DNA from: Methylotenera versatilis 301
GTDB lineage: Bacteria > Pseudomonadota > Gammaproteobacteria > Burkholderiales > Methylophilaceae
Direction of reading: 5' to 3'
Assembly (NCBI RefSeq): GCF_000093025.1
Contig: NC_014207.1
Location: 372,001-436,000 of the forward strand
DNA length: 64,000 bases
Shown here: positions 29,368-39,291 of the stretch, one piece after another
Position numbering within the stretch: position 1 is the first letter of the stretch
Layout of the letters: each line of letters starts with the position of its first letter
Position numbers and translations under genes: made by a program
The notes under the pieces: model-generated
What the model saw: only the letters and a program-made list of their open reading frames with translations
Database searches by the model: none
What the model was told of the DNA's origin: nothing

Positions 29368-29376
29368 ACTTACTCT

Positions 29377-30624
29377 ATGGAACACATTTTGATTGATAAC
29401 TCTCTTTGGCTTAATCTGGCAGTCTCTTTAGGCATAGGGCTGTTAGTGGGCGCCGAGCGAGAGCGCAGCAAGGGTATCGATCCTGATAGGTCTTTAGCAG
29501 GTATACGTACCTTCACCATTGCTTCCTTGCTGGGCGCGGTAAGTACAATCATCAATTTTTGGATGCTAGTCGTCGCTGTTATCAGCGTTACTGCTTTTGC
29601 TGCTATTTCTTATGCGATGAGAGTCAATAAACACCCCGGTCTGACGACTGAAATTACGCTGATTTTCACTGTAATACTGGGGGGGTTAGCTCTGAGCGCA
29701 CCATCATTAGCCGCTAGCCTTGCGGTAACAGCATCAATACTATTGGCTGCGAAAGAGCCTATTCATGGTTTTGTAAGAGGTGCCGTGACTAAGGAAGAGT
29801 TAAATGATTTTTTGATACTTGCCGCGGCAACGCTGATTGTATTACCGCTAGTGCCGAATGAATTTATAGGGCCCTTTAATGCGATCAATCCAAGAAACCT
29901 TTGGCTAGTTGTGATATTGGTGATGTTTATTAGCGCGCTCGGCCACCTTGCTTTACGTTTACTGGGTGGGCGCATAGGCTTGCCAATAGTTGGTTTGGTT
30001 TCTGGTTTTATTTCCAGTATCGCTACGATAGGGGCAATGGGGGAGCGCGCCAAAGAAACACCAGCTTTAATTGGTTCTGCGGTATCAGGTGCATTGCTAT
30101 CCAGCCTTTCAACAGTTTTGCAACTGACTTTACTCTTGGCTGCAATCCATCGGCCAACTTTACAAGCTTTATCAGTGCCATTGATATTTGGTGGAGTTTC
30201 GATTGCTGTTTATGGCTTGGTGGTTACGCTAAGTTCATTTCATCACCATGGGACAGAAGTAAACAAGCCAACCCGATCCTTTAGCGTAAAAACTGCGCTC
30301 ATTTTGGCTACAGTGATTGCAGTTGTACTGATTGCTTCCGCAGCGTTGAAGGCTTGGTTTGGTCAAGCGGGGCTTGTCGTCGCGTCGGCAGTGGCCGGGT
30401 TGGCAGATGTGCATGCTTCAACCATTTCGGTGGCTTCATTGGCTGCTGCGGGTAATTTAAGTGCAGCCAATGCTGTTATTCCCATACTCGTCGCTTTTTC
30501 AGTGAATGCCTTATCTAAAGTGGTCGCTGCTTTAGTCAGCGGCGGCAAGGCATTCGCACTTCAAGTGATTCCCGGGTTGGTCATCCAGGTGATGGCGACG
30601 TGGCTCGGCTGGTGGTTGTTCTAG
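29377..30624 (+). CDS. MgtC/SapB-type membrane protein (DUF4010)
   Basis: The 415-aa integral membrane protein starts with the MgtC-like segment SLGIGLLVGAERER (residues about 17-30) and AGIRTFTIASLLGA. About a dozen hydrophobic helices follow, and the C-terminal half matches the DUF4010 style, with GFISSIATIGAMGERAK and ASAVAGLADVHASTISVASL. MgtC proteins in other bacteria influence Mg2+ homeostasis and ATP synthase. The role of this long version is unknown. It starts 9 nt after radC and is convergent with the ABC exporter. Confidence 0.85.
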   Translation: MEHILIDNSLWLNLAVSLGIGLLVGAERERSKGIDPDRSLAGIRTFTIASLLGAVSTIINFWMLVVAVISVTAFAAISYAMRVNKHPGLTTEITLIFTVILGGLALSAPSLAASLAVTASILLAAKEPIHGFVRGAVTKEELNDFLILAAATLIVLPLVPNEFIGPFNAINPRNLWLVVILVMFISALGHLALRLLGGRIGLPIVGLVSGFISSIATIGAMGERAKETPALIGSAVSGALLSSLSTVLQLTLLLAAIHRPTLQALSVPLIFGGVSIAVYGLVVTLSSFHHHGTEVNKPTRSFSVKTALILATVIAVVLIASAALKAWFGQAGLVVASAVAGLADVHASTISVASLAAAGNLSAANAVIPILVAFSVNALSKVVAALVSGGKAFALQVIPGLVIQVMATWLGWWLF

Positions 30625-30644
30625 CGGTTAAGTAAACGTTAGGT

Positions 30645-32474
30645 TTAAGCAAGTTGCAGTGCCGCCAACCTCGCATATAGTCCGCCTTGCTCACGCAACT
30701 GTGCGGGACTGCCAATTTCTACAATACGTCCATTCTCAAGCACGATAATTCTATTAGCTTTTTGCACTGTACTTAATCGATGCGCAATCATCAACGTGGT
30801 ACGCCCTTGCATCGCGGCGTTCAGACCTTGCTGAACAAGTATTTCTGATTCTGCATCTAGTGCGCTGGTGGCTTCATCCAATAGCAATATTGGCGCATCT
30901 TTAAGGATGGCGCGGGCGATGGCAATGCGTTGGCGTTGCCCGCCAGAAAGCCGTGTGCCGCGCTCACCTAAAAAGGTTTGATAGCCATCTGGCAATTTAT
31001 GCACAAATTCGTCAACTTGGGCGGCTTTAGCTGCGGCAATCACTTCATCATCAGTTGCCTCTGGCTTGCCGTAACGAATATTTTCCAGCGCATTAGCTGA
31101 GAATATCACCGCATCTTGCGGCACGATGGCGATATTGCTGCGCAAGCTGTTTAAGCTCAGAGTATCAATATTTTGGCCATTGATGGTAATTTGCCCAGAA
31201 TTGGCTTCGTAAAACCTGAGTAAACATTGGAATAAAGTGGTTTTCCCCGCGCCAGAAGGACCAACCAATGCAATCGTTTCACCTGCGGCAATGCTTAATG
31301 ACACGTTATCTAAAGCAGCGATTTGCGGGCGCGATGGGTAGTAAAACACTACGTTTTTGAATTCAATTGCGGCGTTACTTGGGTTAATCAGGCTTTGCGC
31401 ATTGACGGGTTCTTTAATTGAAACTTCCGCATGCAAAAGTTCAAGTAAGCGCTCGGTAGCACCAGCTGCGCGCATCACATCGCCCCAAACCTCAGCCATT
31501 GTGCCTACTGCGCCAGCGACCATCATCGCATAAAGTACAAAACTAGCAAGTTCTCCGCCCGTCATCGTGCCAGCACTCACTTGACGTGCGCCTATCCATA
31601 GTACAAAAATAATCGTGCCTAATACAGCGGTGACCATCAGCATTGTCAGCATGGCACGTACGCGAACTCTTTTTAATGCGGTGGTAAAGCTAATGTCGGC
31701 ACTTTTGCTAAAGCGTGCGATCTCGCGTTGCTCTTGCGTATACGATTGCACGGTAGGCATGGCGTTAAGTATTTCACCTGCCATCGCAGAGCTATCGGCG
31801 ATACGATCTTGCGATTCGCGCGATAGCTTTTTAACTGAGCGGCCAATGATAATAATAGGCAATATCAGCAATAGCATCAGGCCTATATTCAGTGAGAATA
31901 AATACAAGTTGGTGACAGCCAACATCACCATGCCGCCAGTAAACTGAAATAAGCTGCGCAAGCCCATAGAAATTGAGCTGCCCACCACGGTTTGGATTAA
32001 GGTGGTGTCGCCAGTCAGGCGAGAAAGCACTTCGCCGGTTTGAGTCGTTTCAAAAAACTGTGGCGATTGCGTCATGACGCGTGCATAGACGGCGCTACGT
32101 AAATCTGCCGTAGCTCGTTCGCCCACCCAAGAAACAGTGTAGTAGCGCGATGCAATCATCAGCGCCCAAAATATGGCAAGCGCGAACATCACCAGAAAGT
32201 GACCATTTAAGCTTAATGCGCCTATCAGACCCTTGTGCGATGTTGCAGAAGCCGCTTTTGTCACAAAACCAAAGTCGATTAAATCTCTGAAAGCTAGCGG
32301 TACTAAGAGCAACGTTGCCGAGCCTAGGCATAGCAGTATAAACGCTAAAAATACGCGCGAACGATATGGATACAAAAATGGCCAAAGATTACCTAAAGAG
32401 GAGAGCTTTTTGACAGGAGACTTGGAGTTAAGGGGCAGTTCACTTTTAGGCGCGTTTGTATCGGTAGCTTGCAT
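30645..32474 (-). CDS. ABCB-type exporter, fused membrane and ATPase domains
   Basis: The product is 609 aa from ATG 32474; a TTG at 32552 would add 26 residues and both starts lack a strong ribosome site. Six membrane helices of the type-1 exporter fold come first, opening with LWPFLYPYRSRVFLAF. The ATPase has Walker A GPSGAGKTT, signature LSGGQRQRIA, Walker B ILLLDEATSALD and the switch His in IAHRLSTV. It should work as a homodimer exporting lipids, peptides or drugs. It resembles MsbA-like half-transporters, but the substrate cannot be assigned. A polar, Ser/Asn-rich N-terminal tail of about 25-50 residues precedes the first helix. Confidence 0.93.
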   Translation of the reverse strand: MQATDTNAPKSELPLNSKSPVKKLSSLGNLWPFLYPYRSRVFLAFILLCLGSATLLLVPLAFRDLIDFGFVTKAASATSHKGLIGALSLNGHFLVMFALAIFWALMIASRYYTVSWVGERATADLRSAVYARVMTQSPQFFETTQTGEVLSRLTGDTTLIQTVVGSSISMGLRSLFQFTGGMVMLAVTNLYLFSLNIGLMLLLILPIIIIGRSVKKLSRESQDRIADSSAMAGEILNAMPTVQSYTQEQREIARFSKSADISFTTALKRVRVRAMLTMLMVTAVLGTIIFVLWIGARQVSAGTMTGGELASFVLYAMMVAGAVGTMAEVWGDVMRAAGATERLLELLHAEVSIKEPVNAQSLINPSNAAIEFKNVVFYYPSRPQIAALDNVSLSIAAGETIALVGPSGAGKTTLFQCLLRFYEANSGQITINGQNIDTLSLNSLRSNIAIVPQDAVIFSANALENIRYGKPEATDDEVIAAAKAAQVDEFVHKLPDGYQTFLGERGTRLSGGQRQRIAIARAILKDAPILLLDEATSALDAESEILVQQGLNAAMQGRTTLMIAHRLSTVQKANRIIVLENGRIVEIGSPAQLREQGGLYARLAALQLA

Positions 32475-32653
32475 GCTTATCGGTTCGGTTAAATTTGTAT
32501 TATTGACAGTATAACTGGCAACTGAAAAGTGTTTAGGTTCATTGTTATTCAATATCTCAAGTACAAAGTTTCCAATAAAGTTTTTAGCGTGATCGCAGGT
32601 CTGATTTATACTTAACGAATCAAATTATTTAAAATAGTCACTCAATATTTATT

Positions 32654-34723
32654 ATGCACAAAAATTTCAAAATAATTATCTGGATCGCAGTGCTGGTTTT
32701 AGGTGTTTCTGCAGTGAGCGCTATTGCGCTTAATCGCGGTGAAAGCATCAGCGCCATGTGGTTTATTACGGCGGCACTTTGTATTTACGCGATTGCATAT
32801 CGCTTTTATGCCGCTTGGATTGCCGCCACCGTGTTAGTGATAGACGAAACACGCGCCACGCCTGCGGAGCGCCTAGATAATGGTCGAGACTTTATTCCTA
32901 CTAATAAATGGGTGGTGTTTGGGCACCACTTTGCTGCGATTGCAGGACCTGGACCTTTGGTTGGTCCAACATTAGCCGCGCAATTTGGTTATTTACCCGG
33001 TACGTTATGGATTTTAATCGGCGCAGTGTTAGGAGGGGCTGTGCAAGATATGGTCACGCTATTTTTCTCAACTCGCCGTAATGCGCGCAGCTTGGGGCAA
33101 ATGGCGCGTGATGAAATTGGTCCAATTGGCGGCGCTGCGGCGCTTATTGGTACATTTTTGATCATGATTATTCTGATTGCAGTGCTGGGTTTAGTCGTTG
33201 TGAACGCCATGAAGCATAGCCCTTGGGCGACTTCTACGGTAGCAGCAACTATTCCAATCGCCATGATTGTTGGCTTTTATATGCGTAACTTCCGTCCTGG
33301 TCGGGTGTTAGAGGCTTCGACATTGGGCGTTGTCTTGTTGTTATTAGCAGTGGCTGGTGGCGGTTGGATAGAGCATAACGAATCTTTGCGTGGCTTGTTT
33401 GATCACGAAGGTTTAACGCTCGCCTGGGTAATTATTGCTTACGGTTTCGCTGCGGCAGTCATGCCTGTGTGGTTGCTGCTTGCACCTCGCGATTATTTAT
33501 CAACCTTTGTAAAACTTGGCACGGTCACTTTGTTGGCCGTTGCGATTATCATTTTGCAACCGCACATTCACATGCCTGCGTTAACGCAATTTACCGATGG
33601 CACAGGACCGATATTCGGCGGCAAGCTGTTCCCATTTGTGTTTATTACCATTGCATGTGGTGCCATTTCTGGTTTTCATGCGCTGATTTCATCGGGCACT
33701 ACACCTAAACTTTTAGCCAATGAACGAGATATCCGTATGATAGGTTACGGCGCAATGCTACTAGAAAGCTTTGTCGCTATTATGGCAATGATTGCCGCCA
33801 CAGTGCTAGAGCCTGGCGTATTTTTTGCCATTAACAGCCCTGCTGGTGTGGTGGGTAAAGAGGCAATTGATGCGATTGCAAAAATCAATAGTTGGGGGTT
33901 TGCCGTGAGTGTAGAGCAAATGAACCAGCTCGCCAAAGACATGGGTGAAAGCAGCTTGTTCGCCCGTACTGGTGGCGCACCAAGCTTGGCGGTTGGTATG
34001 GCAAGTATTTTTGGCAATGCTTTTGGTAAAAGCATGCTGGCGCTGTGGTATCACTTTGCCATTATGTTTGAGGCGATTTTCATTCTCACCACGCTAGATG
34101 CAGGTACGCGCGTTGGACGCTTTATGCTGCAAGACATGCTGGGTAATATTTGGCCAAAAATGGGCCGCACTTCTTGGATGCCTTCTGTTATTTTCACCAG
34201 TGCGCTAGTGGTGGCTGGCTGGGGTTATTTCTTATATATCGGCGTGATCGATCCTAATGGCGGCGTAAATATTTTGTGGCCACTATTCGGCATTGCGAAC
34301 CAAATGCTCGCTGCTATTGCCTTATGTGTAGGAACGGGAATTTTGGTGAAGTCTGGGAAATCTAAATACGCTTGGATTACAGGTCTGCCTTTGGTGTGGC
34401 TAGTGTTTGTGACTAGCACCGCAGCATGGCAAAAAATATTCAGTGATGATATTCGCGTTGGCTTTCTTGCAGCAGCAAATGATCTGGCGACTAAGTTAGC
34501 TGCAGGTACATTAACGCCAGAAAAAGCAGCAGTAGCGCCTCAGCTAATATTTAACCAGCAGCTAGATGCCTATTTAACGATGTTTTTTGTTGCCGTGCTA
34601 TGGGTGGTGATTGCAGATATGCTCTATGTGACTTATAAATATTTAGCAGGCAAGCCAGTATTGCCGCTAACAGAAGTGTCGCGCGAGCCAAGTCGCTTGG
34701 TCGAGAATTGGGTGAGAGATTAG
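32654..34723 (+). CDS. cstA: Carbon starvation protein A (peptide/pyruvate transporter)
   Basis: The 689-aa membrane protein has many hydrophobic helices. It carries the CstA motifs NGRDFIPTNKWVVFGHHFAA and IAGPGPLVGPTLAAQFGY near residues 75-115, and GFHALISSGTTPKLLANE in the middle. CstA family proteins in enterobacteria take up pyruvate or peptides during carbon limitation. The ATG at 32654 fits the hydrophobic start. It is followed 2 nt later by its usual small partner of the YbdD family. Confidence 0.95.
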   Translation: MHKNFKIIIWIAVLVLGVSAVSAIALNRGESISAMWFITAALCIYAIAYRFYAAWIAATVLVIDETRATPAERLDNGRDFIPTNKWVVFGHHFAAIAGPGPLVGPTLAAQFGYLPGTLWILIGAVLGGAVQDMVTLFFSTRRNARSLGQMARDEIGPIGGAAALIGTFLIMIILIAVLGLVVVNAMKHSPWATSTVAATIPIAMIVGFYMRNFRPGRVLEASTLGVVLLLLAVAGGGWIEHNESLRGLFDHEGLTLAWVIIAYGFAAAVMPVWLLLAPRDYLSTFVKLGTVTLLAVAIIILQPHIHMPALTQFTDGTGPIFGGKLFPFVFITIACGAISGFHALISSGTTPKLLANERDIRMIGYGAMLLESFVAIMAMIAATVLEPGVFFAINSPAGVVGKEAIDAIAKINSWGFAVSVEQMNQLAKDMGESSLFARTGGAPSLAVGMASIFGNAFGKSMLALWYHFAIMFEAIFILTTLDAGTRVGRFMLQDMLGNIWPKMGRTSWMPSVIFTSALVVAGWGYFLYIGVIDPNGGVNILWPLFGIANQMLAAIALCVGTGILVKSGKSKYAWITGLPLVWLVFVTSTAAWQKIFSDDIRVGFLAAANDLATKLAAGTLTPEKAAVAPQLIFNQQLDAYLTMFFVAVLWVVIADMLYVTYKYLAGKPVLPLTEVSREPSRLVENWVRD

Positions 34724-34725
34724 AA

Positions 34726-34941
34726 ATGTTAGAAAAATTAAAAGCTTTTTGGCGCTACGTCCGCCGTCTGACTGGTGATGATGCTTACGAACAATATTTA
34801 AAGCATTTTGCAGAAAACCATTCAGTACATCGCCTTAATCAAACAGACCAAGCCGAAGACACGCCTATGCCATTAAGCCGAGAAGCTTTTTTTAAAGAGT
34901 GGCAAGATAAAAAATGGAAAGGGATTAAACGTTGCTGTTAA
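34726..34941 (+). CDS. YbdD/YjiX family small protein
   Basis: A 71-aa protein begins MLEKLKAFWRYVRRLTGDDA and contains AFFKEWQDKKWKG, typical of the CstA-associated YbdD/YjiX (DUF466) family. In E. coli the homologues are needed with the CstA or BtsT transporter for pyruvate uptake. The start at 34726 follows GGTGAGAG. An upstream in-frame GTG at 34708 inside cstA is less likely. Confidence 0.9.
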   Translation: MLEKLKAFWRYVRRLTGDDAYEQYLKHFAENHSVHRLNQTDQAEDTPMPLSREAFFKEWQDKKWKGIKRCC

Positions 34942-35198
34942 GTGTTGATTTTAGTGAGGCTGACATTTCGCGCATCATAGAAATGGCTTGGGAAGACAGA
35001 ACCGCCTTTGAGGCGATTGAAGCGCAATTTGGTCTTAATCAAGATGGCGTGATTAAAGTGATGCGCGCCAATTTAAAGCTTAGCTCTTTCAAGCTTTGGC
35101 GTGAACGTACGCATGGTCAAAAAACCAAGCATGCAATGCTGCGAACAACTGAGATTAATCGGCATCAGTCAAAACAGCACAACAAGTTGCACCGATAG
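34932..35198 (+). CDS. TIGR03643 family protein
   Basis: An 88-aa basic protein contains FSEADISRIIEMAWEDRT, FEAIEAQFGLNQDGVIKVMR and FKLWRERTHGQKTKH, which match the TIGR03643 family. Its function is unknown. The helix-turn-helix-like AQFGLNQDGVIKVM suggests nucleic-acid binding, which is inference. It starts with TTG at 34932, overlapping ybdD by 10 nt, with a GGAAAGGGA ribosome site. Confidence 0.75.
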   Translation: MLLSVDFSEADISRIIEMAWEDRTAFEAIEAQFGLNQDGVIKVMRANLKLSSFKLWRERTHGQKTKHAMLRTTEINRHQSKQHNKLHR

Positions 35199-35227
35199 TT
35201 TGACGCCATAGCACTAATAGCAGTGAG

Positions 35228-35428
35228 CTAAAAACTGCTGTAAATATTATCAATTTGCATCTCGTCTTGCTGTGTTTCGCTAGATAAAGAAGTCTTTTCA
35301 AATTCATGTTCTGCATCATCTGCAGTATTCAAAATGCTAGGTGAATTGACGTACAAAGGCTGAAATTCAGCTTTGAACTCAATAAATCCAGAGTCTCTTT
35401 TAAACATTACTTCAAATAAGTTTTTCAT
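35228..35428 (-). CDS. Small hypothetical protein
   Basis: A 66-aa acidic protein begins MKNLFEVMFKRDSGFIEF and ends EMQIDNIYSSF. The ATG at 35428 has a strong GAGGTGAG site 9 nt upstream, which supports a real gene. A GTG two codons earlier overlaps that site. It has no signal peptide, membrane helix or recognised motif. It is the only gene between the cstA group and lgt and is AT-rich like its surroundings. Confidence 0.5.
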   Translation of the reverse strand: MKNLFEVMFKRDSGFIEFKAEFQPLYVNSPSILNTADDAEHEFEKTSLSSETQQDEMQIDNIYSSF

Positions 35429-35661
35429 TTTCACTCACCTCAAATAGTCACGTACAGAATTCAATATGCAAAGTACATACCATGTTTACGGCATGAAATG
35501 AATAAAATTAAGCTATTGATTTATAAATAGTATTAATTTGTAGTGAGATGTGAAAATGACGTGAAAACTAGAAGTGCAGTTGAACAGCTAAATTGAGGTG
35601 TTGGATTTTAATCGCTTGGTTTCGATTTTCATCATAGGCATCACCAAGCGACTAAAGAGCG
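35429..35661. other. Intergenic region before lgt 3' end
   Basis: No coding sequence is seen in these 233 bases. TCGCTTGGT (35612-35620) and ACCAAGCGA (35643-35651) form a perfect 9-base inverted repeat with a 22-nt loop just beyond the lgt stop. It lacks a T-tract on either strand, so it is at most a weak end signal for lgt. The rest is AT-rich upstream sequence of the small gene. Confidence 0.4.
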
Positions 35662-36447
35662 TTAATTAAAACGTTGTTTTTGCGCCTGAAACCACATCCA
35701 GATACCAAGCAGTATCATAGGCAAGCTTAGCCATTGCCCCATGCTAAAGCCCATAGATAGCAGGCCTAAGTAGGCATCTGGCTCGCGGGTATATTCAGCT
35801 AAAAACCTAAAACTGCCGTAGCCAATTAAGAATAGAGCCGAAACCGCGCCAGTTTCACGCGGTTTTGATGAATAAAGCCAAAGTGCTGAGAATAGCACGA
35901 TGCCTTCAAGACCAAATTCATATAGCTGCGAAGGGTGACGCAATAGATTATCCACCTTAGGAAACACCATGCCCCATTGAGCGTTGGTAACGCGACCCCA
36001 GAGCTCACCGTTGATGAAATTACCCATGCGACCGGCGCCCAAGCCAATTGGCACCAGTGGCGCTACAAAATCCATGATGTTAAGCCATTTAATTTGGTAT
36101 TTACGCGCAAATAACCACATTGCGACTAACACGCCTAAGAAGCCACCATGAAAGCTCATGCCACCTTGCCATACCGCAAAAATCTCTAATGGGTGATGGA
36201 TAAAGTAACTAAATTGGTAGAACAACACGTAGCCTAAGCGCCCACCAAAAATTACGCCTAAAGCCCCAAAAAACAAGGCGTCATCTAGCATGGCTATGGT
36301 CCAGCCATGCCATTTTCTGTGATTAATTTGCCATTTACCTAAGCCCAAAAATGCTAAGAATCCAACTAAGTACATCAATCCGTACCAATGAATACCAAAC
36401 TTACCAAGGTGAATTGCAATAGGGTCAAAACTAGGGTGAACGAACAT
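35662..36447 (-). CDS. lgt: Prolipoprotein diacylglyceryl transferase
   Basis: Lgt moves a diacylglyceryl group from phosphatidylglycerol to the lipobox cysteine of prolipoproteins in the inner membrane. The 261-aa product has about seven membrane helices, SFHGGFLGV (98-106, with His100) and the signature [16 protein letters not shown] (137-152, with Arg140). The start [20 protein letters not shown] is canonical although no good ribosome site precedes it. It is divergent from the PAS-GGDEF-EAL gene. Confidence 0.97.
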   Translation of the reverse strand: MFVHPSFDPIAIHLGKFGIHWYGLMYLVGFLAFLGLGKWQINHRKWHGWTIAMLDDALFFGALGVIFGGRLGYVLFYQFSYFIHHPLEIFAVWQGGMSFHGGFLGVLVAMWLFARKYQIKWLNIMDFVAPLVPIGLGAGRMGNFINGELWGRVTNAQWGMVFPKVDNLLRHPSQLYEFGLEGIVLFSALWLYSSKPRETGAVSALFLIGYGSFRFLAEYTREPDAYLGLLSMGFSMGQWLSLPMILLGIWMWFQAQKQRFN

Positions 36448-36720
36448 GAGAGGTGCGCTATTAAGTAAAGGCTGAATTTTACCTAAGTTTTAATATTTAA
36501 AGGTTTAAATAAAGGTAATTTAATTGTAATGATGTTTAACAGGTCTTTATTGCAGCTTTATAAAGTCATCTGTGATCTAGAGTGTGCTTTTAATTGGCAT
36601 AGTCAAAGTCCATAAATTTGGCGTATAGTTCAAATATTATGAATATCAATAACAAACTATTTTAATTAGATGGTTGAATTGAACATGACTCATTAGATGC
36701 AATTTTTGTCTGGGATATTT

Positions 36721-39207
36721 ATGTCAGAATCAAATGCTTACATCAACACATCAGAATTGATTAATCTTAATGTGGATAAAGGCTTAGCCGCTTATATAAG
36801 CCTATGTGAAAGCCTTTTTCTGCTCGCGCAAGACAACATTTGTATTATCGATAGCAATGGTAAACAAGCATACAAGAACCCCGCGCTACTGGCTTTAGAT
36901 GTGGCATACGCTGATACCGATGCTGAAGCGGCATGGACTAGTGTGAGTCAAGAAGTGAATGCGCAAATGATACGTGCAATGCAGATGCGCGCCACTACGA
37001 CTTTTGTCTTGGAGTGCGAAGGTCCAACCGCGCAATATAACGTCTATGATTTGTTGCATATAGCCCCAATTATTGATGAGCAAGATCAGGTCTTGGGCGT
37101 GCTTGCCATAGGTCGAGATCACGGCTTTTATAAGCAAATTGAAAATCAGGAAATCAGACGGCGTGAGTATTATTTACGCGCTTTATTAGATACCTTTCCA
37201 TTTATGGTGTGGATGAAAGATAAAGAGAGTCGTTTTCTAGCCTGTAACGATGCTTTTGCTAAGGTGGCTAAGCAGCTTTCTGTGCATGATCTTGAAGGCA
37301 AAACGGACTACGATTATTTTTCAGCAGAAGCTGCTACTAGTTATGTAGAGGGTGATAAAGAAGTGATGCAAACGGGCGTTTGTAAAACACACGTAGAGCC
37401 TATTATAAAAAGTAATGGCGAGACACATTGGGCAGAAACCTTTAAGTCTTGTGTGGTTGTGAACGATGAGGTGATTGGCACAGTTGGTTTTGCCCGCGAC
37501 ATTACTAAAGAGCAATACCTGCAGGCACAGGTGGCTAAACGTCAGCAAGATTACATGACCTTGGTCAAGAACCTGCCAATTACAATTGTGCGATATGACC
37601 TAGATTGTAAGCGTGTTTTTGTGAGTGCACATTGTGATGAGCAATATGGGGTTTCAGACAAAGTTTACCTTTTTAAAACACCTGAAGAGGAGTGGAGTCC
37701 GTATATTCTTAATCTGTCTGCTAAGGAATTTACTCAACGATTACAAAAAGTGATGCAAACACAAAAGAAGCAGTCGTTCGAAATACACGCTAAGCATGGT
37801 GGAGCATTTTCTGTCAATCAGGTGAAGTTGATCCCAGAGTACGATGAGCATCACAATGTGACGGGTGCGCTGACCATAGCCACAGACATTACTGAGAATG
37901 CCGAGTATAGACAGACTATTGAGCATTTAGCATTTCATGATGTGCTGACTGATTTACCTAACCGCAGATTCTTTAATCAAGCATTAAACAAAGCCATTGA
38001 GCGAGCCGAGCAACATCAGGCCGCGTTTGCCGTACTTATTATGGATTTGGATCACTTTAAAACAATTAACGACACCATGGGGCATGCCGTGGGTGATAAG
38101 TTGTTGATAGGTGTGGCTGATCGCATTAAACAAAATGTGGATGACAGTTATTTCTTTGCGCGTATGGGTGGAGATGAGTTTGCCATACTGATTCATGGCT
38201 ACGAAAGCACCGAAGCGCTCATTGCTAAATCTGCGAGTTTATTAGAGCAGGTTGTTCAGCCATATTATATTGCTGGGGCAGGTTATTTTGTCTCTGCCAG
38301 TATCGGCGTCGCCTGTTACCCTAAAGACAGTCGTGACGTCGATGATTTGATTAAATACGCTGATTCAGCCATGTACTCAGCCAAACAAAAGGGCAGGAAC
38401 AATTGCCAGTTTTATTCGCCTACATTAACAGCGGACATGCGGTATCAATTAGAAATTGAAACCGCGTTGCGATACGCACTTTCAAATGACGAGTTGTATT
38501 TGGAGTTTCAGCCAATTATTGAGATGCAGACCAAGCGCGTGATTGGCGTAGAGGCCTTGTGTCGTTGGGTGAGTGCTGCCTTAGGCGAAGTTTCTCCAGC
38601 ATCTTTTATTCAGGTAGCGGAAGAGTCTGGTCTCATTGTAGAGATTGGGCAGTGGATCATCAAGCAAGGTTTTATTGCGGCAAAAATCATTAACGAAGCC
38701 AGTACAGAACTGATTTCTATTTCTATTAATCTCTCATCTAGGCAATTTGTTGAGCTTAATTTTTTGCAGCGAATCAAGGCGCTGCTGGATGAAACAAAAT
38801 GTGAGCCTTCTTGGATAAAATTTGAAATCACTGAGGGATTGCTCTTGCAGGATGCTTACGAAGTGCATCGGGTGCTAGATGCTTTTGATGAAATAGGGAT
38901 TAGAATTTCTATTGATGATTTTGGTACAGGCTATTCAGCCTTGGCTTATTTGAACAAATTTCCAATTCATCAAGTCAAAGTAGATCGTTCTTTTATTAAT
39001 GAAATTACGACTAATCGTAGCCATGCCTTATTAGTAAAGGCCATTGTCGCGATGGTGCAAAGTTTGGGTAAAGAGTTGGTTGCAGAAGGCGTTGAAACAG
39101 AAGCGCAAGCAAGCCTGCTACAAAGCTACGGCTGCCAATATGCTCAGGGATTTTTGTTTAGCAAGTCTGTGGGTTTAGATAATTTGATGTTGATGCTCAA
39201 AAAATAA
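36721..39207 (+). CDS. PAS-GGDEF-EAL c-di-GMP signalling protein
   Basis: The product is 828 aa from ATG 36721, chosen because GGGA lies 5 nt upstream; ATG 36697 would add eight residues. Three PAS-like regions (about 15-140, 150-265 and 275-400) lead to a GGDEF domain with an intact GGDEF at 483-487. An EAL domain follows, with EAL at 611-613, DDFGTGYSALAYL and EGVETEAQ. All key EAL residues appear present, and the GGDEF inhibitory RxxD is absent. It is therefore probably a phosphodiesterase, possibly with cyclase activity, controlled by small-molecule or redox sensing. There is no membrane segment, so it is cytoplasmic. Confidence 0.93.
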   Translation: MSESNAYINTSELINLNVDKGLAAYISLCESLFLLAQDNICIIDSNGKQAYKNPALLALDVAYADTDAEAAWTSVSQEVNAQMIRAMQMRATTTFVLECEGPTAQYNVYDLLHIAPIIDEQDQVLGVLAIGRDHGFYKQIENQEIRRREYYLRALLDTFPFMVWMKDKESRFLACNDAFAKVAKQLSVHDLEGKTDYDYFSAEAATSYVEGDKEVMQTGVCKTHVEPIIKSNGETHWAETFKSCVVVNDEVIGTVGFARDITKEQYLQAQVAKRQQDYMTLVKNLPITIVRYDLDCKRVFVSAHCDEQYGVSDKVYLFKTPEEEWSPYILNLSAKEFTQRLQKVMQTQKKQSFEIHAKHGGAFSVNQVKLIPEYDEHHNVTGALTIATDITENAEYRQTIEHLAFHDVLTDLPNRRFFNQALNKAIERAEQHQAAFAVLIMDLDHFKTINDTMGHAVGDKLLIGVADRIKQNVDDSYFFARMGGDEFAILIHGYESTEALIAKSASLLEQVVQPYYIAGAGYFVSASIGVACYPKDSRDVDDLIKYADSAMYSAKQKGRNNCQFYSPTLTADMRYQLEIETALRYALSNDELYLEFQPIIEMQTKRVIGVEALCRWVSAALGEVSPASFIQVAEESGLIVEIGQWIIKQGFIAAKIINEASTELISISINLSSRQFVELNFLQRIKALLDETKCEPSWIKFEITEGLLLQDAYEVHRVLDAFDEIGIRISIDDFGTGYSALAYLNKFPIHQVKVDRSFINEITTNRSHALLVKAIVAMVQSLGKELVAEGVETEAQASLLQSYGCQYAQGFLFSKSVGLDNLMLMLKK

Positions 39208-39291
39208 ACATATTTAATCCGCTCTAGTTTCGCCATCTGGTCTAAAATTACACTTTGTATATAGTACTCATTATTTTACGGATTTTTACCT

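Noticed and set aside
35640-35665. GCTCTTTAG on the - strand at the lgt end resembling boxA
   Set aside because: It overlaps the end of lgt rather than a leader and no hairpin arrangement like the ribosomal ones is present. Chance is likely.
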